A DNA stretch of 64,000 bases, taken from CAVUOA01 sp963742955. GTDB taxonomy: Bacteria; Bacteroidota; Ignavibacteria; Tepidaquicellales; OLB5. The position numbers were made by a program, and so were the translations under genes. The stretch spans positions 1,674,001 to 1,738,000 of the forward strand of contig CAVUOA010000008.1 in assembly GCA_963742955.1 (NCBI GenBank), written 5' to 3'. The notes beneath the pieces were generated by a model that saw only the letters and a list, made by a program, of their open reading frames with translations, did no database searches and was not told where the DNA came from. The first letter of the stretch is position 1. Each line of letters starts with the position of its first letter. Below are positions 43,239 through 53,191 of this stretch, in pieces.

Positions 43239-45783
43239 ATGAAGCTAAAAATCATTTTTACAGCATTATATTATTATTTCATTAGTATATTTTTTATTAT
43301 AGTATTAGTTCGGAAGTAAATGAAATTCTGAAGAAATCTGTAAGGAAATTCCATCCTATCCCTCAGATGATTGGTTCGAACGCCAAAGAGCTTTCCCGTT
43401 TAAAGAAATTCCGCAGGAAGAAAGATTAAAATCCATCGAGTATGTAAAAAACAACATGCATGTATCTGATTTCAACGGTATGTCTAACTGGATTCTTGCG
43501 GGTCCTACGAATATTGAGGGAAGAATAAGTGTTCTTGCTGTTCATCCAACCAACCCGCAGATTGTTTACGCAGGCTGTGCGGATGGAGGGGTGTGGAAGT
43601 CAACCAATTTTTGCCAGAGCTGGGTAAGTGTATTTGATAACGAAAACACATCTTCTATCGGTGCGCTGGCAATAGACCCTTCCAATCCCGAAATATTATA
43701 CTGCGGAACGGGTGAAGCAAATTCACTTAGAAGCTACTATCCGGGTACCGGCATGTTTAAATCAACTAACGGGGGTACGAGCTGGACTAATATTGGTTTA
43801 GTCAATACTTACAGCATTGGAAATATTGTTATCAATCCTGCAAATACTCAGGAAATATATGCCGCAGCGGTTGGCTCGCTGAGAAGAAAAAATCCCGAAC
43901 GCGGATTGTATAAATCTACAAACGGCGGTTTGAACTGGACACAATCATTGTATTTATCCGATTCAGTAGGAGCAATTGATGTAGTAATGGACCCCAATTC
44001 GCCCAATAAATTGTTCTGTGCCATGTGGGAAAGACAACGCCGTGAAGACTATATAAAATACGGCGGACCAATGTCAGCGCTTTATGTATCTACAAACTCC
44101 GGCGCTAGCTGGAGCGTAGTAAACAGCGGCTTTCCTTCAAATGATGCAGCACTTGGTAGAATATCACTCGATATCTGCAGAACAAACTCCCAGTTTATTT
44201 ATGCACTTACTTCATACACAAACGGTAATTCAAGAGGATTATACAAATCAACAGACGGAGGTACAAGCTGGACGCTTGTAAACAGTTCGGTTGCATCATC
44301 ATCCAATTATGCATGGTTTAACAGGATTTGTAAAGTAAGTCCAACAGATGCTAACTATGTTATTTGCGGCGGTTTAAATATGGAACGCTCGCTCAACGGA
44401 GGTACTGGCTTTTCAACAATAAGCGCTTCTCATGTTGACCAGCATGCTGTTTGTTTTGCGCCCTCAAATTCAAGCTACATTGTAATCGGCAATGACGGCG
44501 GTGTGGATTATTCAACAAACGGAGGTTCATCTTGGCTTGCAAGCACTTCGCTGCCGGTTACGCAGTTTTACGCAGGAGATATTGATTATAATAATCCCAA
44601 TGTAATACTCGGCGGCGCGCAGGATAACGGCACGGTCAGAACATTAACAGGTAACTTAAATGACTGGACTGACATTTACGGCGGAGACGGGTTTTACTGC
44701 CTTGTAGATTATACTAACTCACAGCGTGTTTATGCGTCTTCACAAAACGGTTATCTTGGGTATTCCACAAACGGCGGTTCAACGTTTTTCAGCGGAACAT
44801 CAGGCTTAGACCTTACTTATTCAAACTGGAGTACACCGTATGTTATGGATAAAAATAATCCGCTCACATTATACTGCGGAACATATAAGATACATAAAAC
44901 AACCAATGGTATGCAGTCATGGCAGGTAATAAGTCCTGATTTGACTAACGGACACGTTCAAAATCTTGGTACTATTACCACAGTTGACGTATCCAAATCA
45001 AATCCAAATGTGATTTACTGCGGAACAGATGACGCAAACGTCTGGGTTACAACTAACGGCGGCGGGAACTGGACAAAAATAAATAACGGATTGCCGTACA
45101 GGTGGGTTACAAGAGTTACTGTTCATCCCGATTCAGCTAATATATGTTATGTTACGCTATCGGGATATAAGGTCGATTCACTCGGAGCGCATATATACAG
45201 AACAACAAACTACGGAAGCTCATGGGTTTCCATAAAAGGCAACCTGCCAGATGCGCCGATAAATGATGTTATTATTGACCCCGTGTATCATAATACACTC
45301 TATATTGGTACTGATATTGCCGTCATGTATACAACAAATCTGGGAGCTAACTGGGATGTGCTCGGAACAGGTTTCCCGACAAATGTTCCGTGCCATGATT
45401 TGACATTCCATAATCCTACAAGAACACTTGTAGTATGGACTCACGGAAGAAGCGCTTTCAAAATTAATGTTCCGCTGGTGGGCATAACAAACAATGGAAC
45501 TGCTGTACCGGGTAAATTTGCGCTATACCAAAATTATCCGAATCCGTTTAATCCCGAAACAAAAATTAAATTTGATGTTCCCCGGTCAGGAACAAATACC
45601 GGAATAAAGTTAGCAGTATATGATATCATCGGAAGGCAAGTTACCCAGCTTGTCAATAGTCAGCTCAAGCCGGGCAGTTACGAAGTGGTGTGGAATGCAG
45701 GCAGTTATGCTTCCGGGATATATTTCTATAAGATTACATACGGAAATTATTCTGATGTTAAAAAAATGATTCTTGTTAAATAA
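43239..45783 (+). CDS. Sortilin/BNR-type beta-propeller protein with T9SS domain (frame broken near N-terminus)
   Basis: The main frame (in phase with an internal ATG at 43456) codes a large exported propeller: GPTNIEGRISVLAVHPTNPQIVYAGCADGGVWKSTN, then many SxDGGxSW/TNGGxNW blades typical of VPS10/BNR proteins, then a T9SS domain (QNYPNPFNPETKIKFDVP to VKKMILVK). This frame is open back to 43324 and reads SEEICKEIPSYPSDDWFERQRAFP, a common N-terminus in this family. The signal peptide (MKLKIIFTALYYYFISIFF) lies just upstream in another frame from ATG 43239, after GAGGTGA. Two indels between about 43295 and 43325 would join them; a single base cannot. I give the whole span. Function: unknown surface protein. 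Confidence 0.78.
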
Positions 45784-46936
45784 ATTGAAAATATTTTTTT
45801 CAATATTATCATTAATTGCTCTGCAGCTGTTATTTATACAGGGCTGCACAGGTGTCCATCTCAGCCAGCAGATAGTGACAGGTGCAGATGACTGGTTAAT
45901 GTCCGGCGGTGTGCCCCAGCAGCTTAATGTTTCAAAATCTGTTCTGGAGCCTCCTCTTGAAGTTGTATGGAGCTATAACATCGATGCCGGTATCGGTCCT
46001 TCCGCAATATCTGTTTCAGATGGAGTTGTGTTTGTTAATGACCTGCAGGGCGAAATGTATGCGCTCGATATTAGCTCGGGCGGTAAAATAGGACAAATAA
46101 ATTTTCTCGGAAAAGAGGCAAGCTCCACACCTCTAGTGGATGGCAATGATGTTTATGTAACTTTTGCAGGAGATAAAAAATATTCCATTGCATGCTATAA
46201 TATGCTGGAAGGCGATATAAAATGGAGAAGAAATCTGGGTTATATCCAAACTTCGCCCGTTATGAAAGATGATTTTATTTACACGGGTTCATTAGACGGA
46301 AAGTTTTACAAGCTCAGTAAATCAGGAAGAGTTGAATGGAAGTTCAACGCCTCATCTCCCATACATTCAACATGCGCCATTGATGATAATAAAGCTGTGT
46401 TCGGAGCGGATAACGGATATATTTACTGCGTTGGATTATCAGACGGACTGGAAAAATGGAAATTCAAAACACAGGAGTCGGTAATCACAACTCCGCTGAT
46501 ATTTAACAATAAGGTCTTTATAGGTTCCTACGATTCAAATTACTTTTGTATCGATATAAATACCGGTAAACAGGAATGGGCTGTTAACCTTAAGACCAAG
46601 CTTGCATCGGGTTCGGCATTATACGGGGACTCATCAGTAATTACCGGAGGCATTGACGGTAACCTCTACTGCCTTAACGTAAATGACGGCAGTATGAAGT
46701 GGAAATTCCACACTTACGGTGTAATAACTTCAACCCCGCTTGTTTCTGGCAGGTATATTTATTTTACTTCTTATGACAGAAAAGTATATTGTGTTGACGG
46801 AACCTCCGGGAACGGATTGTGGAGTTATGAAATGGATGATAAAGGAAAAACCTCACCTGTTATATGGAAAAATATGCTGTTCACTGCTGATGATGTTAAT
46901 ATAATTTGTTTTAGCCCTAAGAAAAATGCTGAGTAA
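45773..46936 (+). CDS. PQQ-type beta-propeller lipoprotein, BamB-like
   Basis: The 387-residue protein has a lipoprotein-like signal (FFSILSLIALQLLFIQGC, Cys near 25). Seven or so PQQ-propeller blades follow, with the W-docking pattern DGVVFVNDLQGEMYALDISSGGKIG, DFIYTGSLDGKFYKLSKSGRVEWKF and GNLYCLNVNDGSMKWKF. The fold is that of BamB, which assists outer-membrane protein assembly, but many such lipoproteins are not BamB. The start is TTG, either at 45773 overlapping the upstream stop, or TTG at 45785, which gives a better signal. The end overlaps the next gene by 11 bases. It is cotranscribed with the propeller gene and the PEGA gene. Confidence 0.78.
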   Translation: MLNKLKIFFSILSLIALQLLFIQGCTGVHLSQQIVTGADDWLMSGGVPQQLNVSKSVLEPPLEVVWSYNIDAGIGPSAISVSDGVVFVNDLQGEMYALDISSGGKIGQINFLGKEASSTPLVDGNDVYVTFAGDKKYSIACYNMLEGDIKWRRNLGYIQTSPVMKDDFIYTGSLDGKFYKLSKSGRVEWKFNASSPIHSTCAIDDNKAVFGADNGYIYCVGLSDGLEKWKFKTQESVITTPLIFNNKVFIGSYDSNYFCIDINTGKQEWAVNLKTKLASGSALYGDSSVITGGIDGNLYCLNVNDGSMKWKFHTYGVITSTPLVSGRYIYFTSYDRKVYCVDGTSGNGLWSYEMDDKGKTSPVIWKNMLFTADDVNIICFSPKKNAE

Positions 46937-47528
46937 TAATTTATATAAAATATTATTTCTTTTATTATCAGGAAATGCTTTCTGTATAAACCTGTATGCG
47001 CAGAGCGGAGACTCGCTGAAGATAGATTATAATTTTATAAACTCCGTTCCTCAGAATGCCGAAGTGTACCTGAATGATAAGCTTCAGGGTGAAACGCCTT
47101 TCCGGTTTACGAAAGAATCGGTTGATACTCTTAATTCCGTAAATATTACGTTAAAGCTGAAAGATTACATTGATTATTCATTTACATTGAATACTTCCGA
47201 TATGCCTGTAAACAAGACTATTAACCTTGTGCCTAAAAATAAACTCTCTTTAAAAGAAGAAAACAATGTTGAAGAAAACAGTGTTGATTATTTTAAGACT
47301 CCGAGGAAAATTGTTCCCATTGTAGTTACATCGGTAGTATCCGCAGGCTCGGGAGTGTTGAGCTATTATTTCAAAAAACTGGCTGATGATAATTATGATG
47401 AGTACCTTGCTACGGGTAACAGGGATAAGTTTGATAAAACAAAAAAATATGATATTTACAGCGGGATTTTCCTTGCTGCGTTCCAGGTCGGGTTTGCAGC
47501 ATTAATTTACTTTCTGCTTTTAGATTAA
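46926..47528 (+). CDS. PEGA-domain membrane protein
   Basis: The 200-residue protein has a signal or first span to about residue 25 (FCINLYAQS), then a PEGA-like beta domain (NSVPQNAEVYLNDKLQGETPFRFTKES), where P, G and P-F positions match. The C-terminal half has two membrane-like segments near 115-135 (IVPIVVTSVVSAGSGVLSYYF) and 178-198. PEGA proteins are often surface- or envelope-anchored. It overlaps the upstream lipoprotein gene by 11 bases and the convergent methyltransferase gene by four, so no terminator separates the convergent pair. Function unknown. Confidence 0.7.
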   Translation: MLSNNLYKILFLLLSGNAFCINLYAQSGDSLKIDYNFINSVPQNAEVYLNDKLQGETPFRFTKESVDTLNSVNITLKLKDYIDYSFTLNTSDMPVNKTINLVPKNKLSLKEENNVEENSVDYFKTPRKIVPIVVTSVVSAGSGVLSYYFKKLADDNYDEYLATGNRDKFDKTKKYDIYSGIFLAAFQVGFAALIYFLLLD

Positions 47529-48271
47529 CCGATTTTTGCCGCTTTTAGCATTAAGTTCCACGAAATTTCCTTTTTCTCATTTTCATTTCCCCATGCATTT
47601 TTTAATTCATCAAAAATCAGCCTAACCGGATTTGAATTGTTTACACTGATGTACTTTTGTACAGGTGACCATGTCATTACAAAATTAATGTAATCATCAA
47701 AACTCCACAGTTTTTTGATTTTAAACTGCGGTGTTTTAATCCTTTCGAAAGGGAAATCTATTTCGGTTTCCTGGTGAATGCCTTTCCAGAATTCCGGCGC
47801 TGCATAACTGCCGATTACCTCATATAGAAAGCGGTGAAAAATACTATCTATATGCTTATTAACATTTGATTCGCCGTAATTCCATACTGCAAGTGTTCCG
47901 CCGGGCACCAGAACCCGTTTTACTTCATTATAAAATTTATTCAGGCTGAACCAATGAATTGCCGTAGCCACAGTTACAAGGTTAACCGAATGAGCTTCAA
48001 TTCCGCTCGTTTCCGAAGGAGCAACCCTGTATATAACTTTCACGTGCTGAATAGCATTTTGAATTTGTGTCTTGCTTGCGTCGGTTGCAATTACTTCATC
48101 AAAGTAACGGGCAAGACTAATTGCAGCCTGTCCGTTGCCTGCGGCTGAATCCCATGCTCTTTTATGTTCATCTGTAATTGAGCTAAGGTATTCAAACAGC
48201 TCTTCGGGATAATCAGGACGGTATTTGGCATACTCCGATGCGTGCTGAGAGAAATGGTCTTTAAAATCCAA
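47525..48271 (-). CDS. Class I SAM-dependent methyltransferase
   Basis: The 248-residue protein is a small-molecule type methyltransferase (methyltransf_11 type). It begins DFKDHFSQHASEYAKYRPDYP, typical of the group, then WDSAAGNGQAAISLARYFDEVIATDAS (motif I, here SAAGNGQ), VTVATAIHWF and VPGGTLAVWNYGE. The target is unknown; relatives are annotated as trans-aconitate or generic methyltransferases. It lies five bases after the esterase gene on the minus strand, so the two are probably cotranscribed. Confidence 0.85.
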   Translation of the reverse strand: MDFKDHFSQHASEYAKYRPDYPEELFEYLSSITDEHKRAWDSAAGNGQAAISLARYFDEVIATDASKTQIQNAIQHVKVIYRVAPSETSGIEAHSVNLVTVATAIHWFSLNKFYNEVKRVLVPGGTLAVWNYGESNVNKHIDSIFHRFLYEVIGSYAAPEFWKGIHQETEIDFPFERIKTPQFKIKKLWSFDDYINFVMTWSPVQKYISVNNSNPVRLIFDELKNAWGNENEKKEISWNLMLKAAKIG

Positions 48272-48276
48272 TAATG

Positions 48277-49293
48277 TTACCTGTACGAAAAATAATCTGA
48301 AATATATTTAAAGCTTACATCATACCTGTACTGTATATTCATATGTCCGTCATCAAATTCCTGGTGGATGTACTTTATTCCGTTTTCTTTCAGTTTACTG
48401 CAGTAGATTCTTGCTCCGGCATGAAGGTTAAATTCATCTCTTGTGCCGCAGTCAACAAAAATCATTTTCAGTTTTTTCAAATTGCTTCTGTATTTTTTAA
48501 CCAGCCTTACAGGGTCAAATCTCAGCCATTTATTCCATATACCCGGAATCATCTCTCCTGTATATAAATCAAACGGCAAGTCAAAGTTATATTCTCTGCG
48601 TTTGGGATTTGGTGAATAGCATGATGCCATTCCCACAGTATTCAGCAAAACATGAAACGAACGCGGTTTGGGTTGGTTTTTATTCAGCTCTGTATTTATA
48701 AAATTTCTGACTGCCTGGTGCCCCTTACCGTATTTTTGTATGCCTACAATAAATTCAGGGAAATCTTTTAAGTAGCAGTATTCAAACGCTGTATCGCCTG
48801 AGTGAGTTACCATGAGCTTAAAAACATCAGGATGCCGCATAGCAAGCCACATCGCGCCGTAACCGCCGGAAGATTTGCCTATTATGCAGCGTGATTCAGG
48901 CTTACGAATTGTTCTGTACGTATTATCAATAAACGGTACAATTTCTTTAATAAGGTAATCCTCATACCTGCCGGTTGCCGATGAGTTTACGTACTGGGAA
49001 CCGCCGTATTTAGTAAAGCAGTTGGGCATTACAACAATCATTTCTTTGATTTTCTTTGTTTTAATCAACCTGTCCAGCCGTTCCTTTATATTTTCCGAAT
49101 ATCCCGATACGTTCATATTCATTTTGCCATACCCTGTAAAACCTGCAATAAGATAAACAACGGGGTAGCTTTTTGCTGAATCCAGATAAGAGGGAGGAAG
49201 ATACACTAAAACATCCCTCTTGTGAGGGTCTCTTAAAGTGTTGTTTTTAAGGATTTTACTTGTGTGTAATAAGGTAATTATTTTACTGTTCAT
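48277..49293 (-). CDS. Esterase-D family alpha/beta hydrolase
   Basis: The 338-residue protein of the putative esterase family (PF00756) has no signal peptide. It shows DVLVYLPPSYLDSAKSYPVVYLIAGFTGYG near residue 30, the nucleophile elbow IIGKSSGGYGAMW near 137, the acid region VDCGTRDEFN near 280 and the catalytic-His region FDDGHMNIQYR near 318. Relatives include esterase D, ferric-enterobactin esterases and mycolyltransferases; the substrate here cannot be told. It is the first gene of a two-gene unit with the methyltransferase. The 49294-49478 gap to the divergent T9SS gene has no clear signal. Confidence 0.83.
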   Translation of the reverse strand: MNSKIITLLHTSKILKNNTLRDPHKRDVLVYLPPSYLDSAKSYPVVYLIAGFTGYGKMNMNVSGYSENIKERLDRLIKTKKIKEMIVVMPNCFTKYGGSQYVNSSATGRYEDYLIKEIVPFIDNTYRTIRKPESRCIIGKSSGGYGAMWLAMRHPDVFKLMVTHSGDTAFEYCYLKDFPEFIVGIQKYGKGHQAVRNFINTELNKNQPKPRSFHVLLNTVGMASCYSPNPKRREYNFDLPFDLYTGEMIPGIWNKWLRFDPVRLVKKYRSNLKKLKMIFVDCGTRDEFNLHAGARIYCSKLKENGIKYIHQEFDDGHMNIQYRYDVSFKYISDYFSYR

Positions 49294-49478
49294 ATTTTAT
49301 AATATTAAATTTTTTATTAATCCAGCTGCGACGTATATTTGCTTTCATATAGATATTAAATATAAATATTTCTATTTTTTAATAGTGCTGATTTCGAATC
49401 CTGCTGAATAGAAATAAATAAAAATATTTCATTAAAGAAACAACCTAATTCCTGCTCTTTTCAAACTTAACCGGGGGT

Positions 49479-51422
49479 ATGCAAATGAAAAATATTTATA
49501 AGTTCTTTTTCTTGGTATTTTTAACCGGCAGTCTATTTTCGCAGAACATCCCTTCCACAGGACTTGCGCCATTTGTGTACAATACCGAAAAACCGGGCAT
49601 AGTATTTAATATACAGTCAACAAGTTCAAGATTCTTTTCTTATAATTCAACTAGTTTAACTGCTTCTCAATTGTTCAAATATTTCGGCGGGAGTCCGTTT
49701 ACTTTTATAGGTCCCGTTCAGCCTTATTTTCTCGGTTCAGGTGACCAGTGCGGTCAGGGAGGCAATCAGGCTATTTATGTTATTCAGCAGTTAAGTCCTT
49801 ATATATTATTCACAGTCGATACAACAACAGGAGCGTTAACTAATCTCGGTACAATAACCGGTATTAATCCTGCTCATAGCGCGGGAGGTATAACATCACT
49901 TGCTTGGGATGCATCAACCAATACTGCTTATGTTGCAAGCACAAGCATTACCGAGTCTGAAATATACACATTAAACCTTACAACGAAGGTTGCAACACCT
50001 TTAGGGGCGGCAATTACAAATGCCCCCGGTATCATTGCATTGGGTTGTAACCCTGCGGGTTCATTATTTGCAATTGACCTTGTAAACGATAATCTCTGGA
50101 AAATAAACAAGACAAACGGCACAGCCTCATTGGTTGGTCCCCTGGGCATGGATGCCAATTACGGTCAGGATGCAGATTTTGACCCGAGGGACGGCTTATT
50201 CTACTGGGCAGCGATAGGAACATCTAATCCTGCAAACCTGAGGACGATTGATACTATAACAGGTACAAGTACAATGTTAGCAGCTTTTACAGGTTTAAAC
50301 CAGGTTCTTGCAACAATAATACCGGGCATCACAGGACCTCCTCCGCTTCATGATTTTTCTGCAGGTCCGTTTTTAGGATTGCAGCCAACTTATCCTATTA
50401 ACGTGCCCACACAAATCAGGGCAAGAATTACTAATGGCGGACAATCAAATGAAACCGCAGTGCCGATTAAGTTTTTCGTTGACGGTTCACAGGTGGGTTC
50501 TTCAATTAATTTGAGCCTAAATGCAGGGCAGTATGATTCTGTTTCATTTCCGTGGACACCTTCTGCAGGAGGTAGCCATAATATCAGGATTGTCTCAGCT
50601 CTTTCTACTGACGAGCTTCGGGCGAATGACACAGTCAGTGCCACAGTTTTAGTTTTAGCAGGGGTTTATGAACCCAGTGTACACAATCAATGCAGAAACG
50701 GGTTGAACAAAAATATATTGGGTAATTATACAGTTTATGATACACTAGTTGTATCATCTTTGCCTCCAAACAATTGTCAAATAGTAGATGTCAATGTAAA
50801 AATAGATACAGTATATCACACGTGGGATTCAGATATGCAGTTTTCAATCGTTCACTTAAACACAACAGTTATTATAATAAACCATGTAGGAGGGGGCGGG
50901 GATAACTTTATTCATACAGTATTGAATGATTCCGCATCAACACCAATTGCTAACGGCATAGCTCCGTTTACCGGTTCATATATACCGTCTAACCCGTTAT
51001 CGGCATTTAACGGATATGTAGGGTACGGAAATGTTGGAGGAAACTGGGTATTGAAAATCCTTGATGACCAGGGTGGTGATACAGGATTTTTAAAAGCATG
51101 GTGTATTACCATTGTTTATTACACTTGTGAGGGTGGTATACATACAATCACAGTACCAAATTATTACGCTTTGAGGCAAAATTATCCGAACCCCTTTAAT
51201 CCAACAACAAAGATTGAATATGCCATCCCCAGACAGGGAGATACTAAAATAACTGTCTATGATATTCTCGGCAGGCAGGTGGTTGTGCTTGTAGATGAAT
51301 TTAAGAATCCAGGTATTTACACCGTTGATTTTGATGCATCGCAGCTTTCAAGCGGAGTGTATTTTTATAAAATGGAATCAGGCAGCTTTAAGGATGTAAA
51401 GAAAATGCTGGTTGTGAAGTGA
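49479..51422 (+). CDS. P-domain/CARDB secreted protein with T9SS C-terminal domain (paralogue of 15224)
   Basis: A 647-residue exported protein with the same module order as 15224-17179: signal peptide, DUF4394-like propeller (YVIQQLSPYILFTVDTTTG, QDADFDPRDGLFYWAA), CARDB-like domain (RARITNGGQSNET), P-domain (QCRNGLNKNI, HTWDSDMQFSI, ILDDQGGDTGFLKAWC) and T9SS end (QNYPNPFNPTTKIEYAIP to VKKMLVVK). The two are highly similar over their whole length. GGGGG at 49473-49477 sits too close to ATG 49479, so ATG 49485 may be the true start. Its TGA overlaps the next gene's ATG, so translation is coupled. Function unknown, probably binding or adhesion. Confidence 0.85.
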   Translation: MQMKNIYKFFFLVFLTGSLFSQNIPSTGLAPFVYNTEKPGIVFNIQSTSSRFFSYNSTSLTASQLFKYFGGSPFTFIGPVQPYFLGSGDQCGQGGNQAIYVIQQLSPYILFTVDTTTGALTNLGTITGINPAHSAGGITSLAWDASTNTAYVASTSITESEIYTLNLTTKVATPLGAAITNAPGIIALGCNPAGSLFAIDLVNDNLWKINKTNGTASLVGPLGMDANYGQDADFDPRDGLFYWAAIGTSNPANLRTIDTITGTSTMLAAFTGLNQVLATIIPGITGPPPLHDFSAGPFLGLQPTYPINVPTQIRARITNGGQSNETAVPIKFFVDGSQVGSSINLSLNAGQYDSVSFPWTPSAGGSHNIRIVSALSTDELRANDTVSATVLVLAGVYEPSVHNQCRNGLNKNILGNYTVYDTLVVSSLPPNNCQIVDVNVKIDTVYHTWDSDMQFSIVHLNTTVIIINHVGGGGDNFIHTVLNDSASTPIANGIAPFTGSYIPSNPLSAFNGYVGYGNVGGNWVLKILDDQGGDTGFLKAWCITIVYYTCEGGIHTITVPNYYALRQNYPNPFNPTTKIEYAIPRQGDTKITVYDILGRQVVVLVDEFKNPGIYTVDFDASQLSSGVYFYKMESGSFKDVKKMLVVK

Positions 51423-53134
51423 TGCTTAAAAAAATCTGTTTTATATTACTGATAAGCATAGTTCCTGTTAAAGGTCTTTTTGCTCAGCAGACAGATAATA
51501 TAACTATTGTTAAGGGAGTTCCGGGGTTTATATATCCACAGTGCAATACAGGCATAATTTATGATGATAATACATGGGAAAATAAATTCGGATGGGACAG
51601 TACAAATACCGAAGGAAGAATTGTTCAGAAAATTAAACCCATGTCGTACCCGTTCACAATAAATAAGCTTTGTTTTGCATTAACAAGACTGGCATCAGCT
51701 ACGGCGGATTGGACATTTGATATTACGGTTTACGACACAACCGGTGCTGGTGATTCCCCGGGTCAGGTTATGAAAACATTTGCAAACAAAACAGCGGTAA
51801 ATGTTCCGGTTTACCCAAATTACTCATGGTTTGATTTTGATAATTTAGATTCAATTCCGAGGCTTTTCAACGGTGCGTATTATATCGGGATAAAATGGAA
51901 TCCTTCGCTTTATCCAAATCATTTTCTAGGTGTCGATGAAAGCAGTTCTACACCGTCGTGGCATATATTTACAAGCTCAAATTCAGGCTCATGGACAGAT
52001 TTAAGAACATACATGCCGTTAGCAAATGCTGTAGGAATAAGAGCAGATAATTCCGGATTTGTTTTAACGCATGATTATTCACCGGGTCCCTTTCTGGGTC
52101 TGCCCTGCCGGCTTATCATTAATAATCTTATTAATATCAGAGGCAGAATTAGAAATTTAGGAAGTTCTAATGAAAACAGTGTTCCGGTTAAATTTTTCGT
52201 TGATGGTGCTCAGGTTGGTGCTTCTTTAAATCTTAGCTTGCTAGCAGGTCAAATAGATTCTGTTTCGTTCCCTTGGATACCATCTGCAGGCGGTCTTCAT
52301 GAAATAAGAATTGTTACATCACTTTCAACTGACCAAAACAGATACAATGATACTCTCAAATCATCAATTCAGGTACTGGCTGGTTCACCAATTATAGGTG
52401 AGGTTTATAATGGGTGCAGAAATGGTTTGAATATACTTATACCGGATAATGGATTTGTATTTGATTCGATTTTAGTTACAGCTCCATCAAATGCATATCT
52501 GATAACAAGCGCTAAGGTAAAAATAGATTCTTTGTTTCACCCCAGGGATTCAGACCTTAGACTGTATTTATTACATCTTGATAAACAGGTTATTTTTATT
52601 GACAGCGTCGGAGGAAGCGGGCATAACTTTATAGGAACACAAATTAGCGATACAGCCTGTTACTCTTTTAGCTCCGGTTATGCTCCATTTACCGGTTCTT
52701 TTACACCTTCAAATCCTTTATCAATTTTAAATGCATATGTAAATCCCAGCGGCTATTGGAAGTTAAAATTAGTCGATACTGTCAGCGGAAGTTCAGGCAC
52801 ACTTAAAGCGTGGTGTTTAACAGTTACTTATCTTGTTTGGGAGGGAGGTATAAAGAGTTTATCTATCCCAAATTATTATGCTTTAAAGCAGAATTATCCC
52901 AATCCGTTCAATCCATCAACTAAAATTGAGTATGCTATCCCAAGACCGGGAGATACAAAAATAACAGTATACGATATCCTCGGCAGGCAGGTTGCTATGC
53001 TTGTGGATGAGTTTAAAAATCCGGGTATATATTCGGTTGATTTTGATGCATCACAGCTATCAAGCGGTGTGTATTTTTATAAAATGGAATCGGGAAAATT
53101 TACTGATACAAAGAAGATGTTGATTGTGAAGTAA
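51422..53134 (+). CDS. P-domain secreted protein with distinct N-terminal domain and T9SS C-terminal domain
   Basis: A 570-residue exported protein. Start ATG 51422 overlaps the upstream TGA (a GTG one codon earlier is possible). The signal peptide ends near residue 24 (GLFAQ). The N-terminal domain (about 30-210: WENKFGWDSTNTEGRIVQ, YYIGIKWNPSLYPNHFLGVDE) looks like a jellyroll and differs from the propeller of its neighbour. From DYSPGPFLGL on, the CARDB-like, P-domain (VYNGCRNGLNILIPDN) and T9SS modules match 49479 and 15224 closely. It is a clear example of module exchange. Transcribed with 49479. Ligand unknown. Confidence 0.83.
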   Translation: MLKKICFILLISIVPVKGLFAQQTDNITIVKGVPGFIYPQCNTGIIYDDNTWENKFGWDSTNTEGRIVQKIKPMSYPFTINKLCFALTRLASATADWTFDITVYDTTGAGDSPGQVMKTFANKTAVNVPVYPNYSWFDFDNLDSIPRLFNGAYYIGIKWNPSLYPNHFLGVDESSSTPSWHIFTSSNSGSWTDLRTYMPLANAVGIRADNSGFVLTHDYSPGPFLGLPCRLIINNLINIRGRIRNLGSSNENSVPVKFFVDGAQVGASLNLSLLAGQIDSVSFPWIPSAGGLHEIRIVTSLSTDQNRYNDTLKSSIQVLAGSPIIGEVYNGCRNGLNILIPDNGFVFDSILVTAPSNAYLITSAKVKIDSLFHPRDSDLRLYLLHLDKQVIFIDSVGGSGHNFIGTQISDTACYSFSSGYAPFTGSFTPSNPLSILNAYVNPSGYWKLKLVDTVSGSSGTLKAWCLTVTYLVWEGGIKSLSIPNYYALKQNYPNPFNPSTKIEYAIPRPGDTKITVYDILGRQVAMLVDEFKNPGIYSVDFDASQLSSGVYFYKMESGKFTDTKKMLIVK

Positions 53135-53166
53135 AATGAAAAAGAAATCATCTATATTTTCATGGG

Positions 53167-53186
53167 ATTCCCGCTTTCGCGGGAAT
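53167..53186. repeat. ATTCCCGC palindrome between convergent genes
   Basis: ATTCCCGC, TTTC, GCGGGAAT: a perfect 8-bp hairpin. It ends six bases before the surE stop and has no T run, so it is more a dispersed repeat than a terminator, though it is the only hairpin between the convergent genes. Same family as 33372-33392. Confidence 0.72.
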
Positions 53187-53191
53187 GACGC

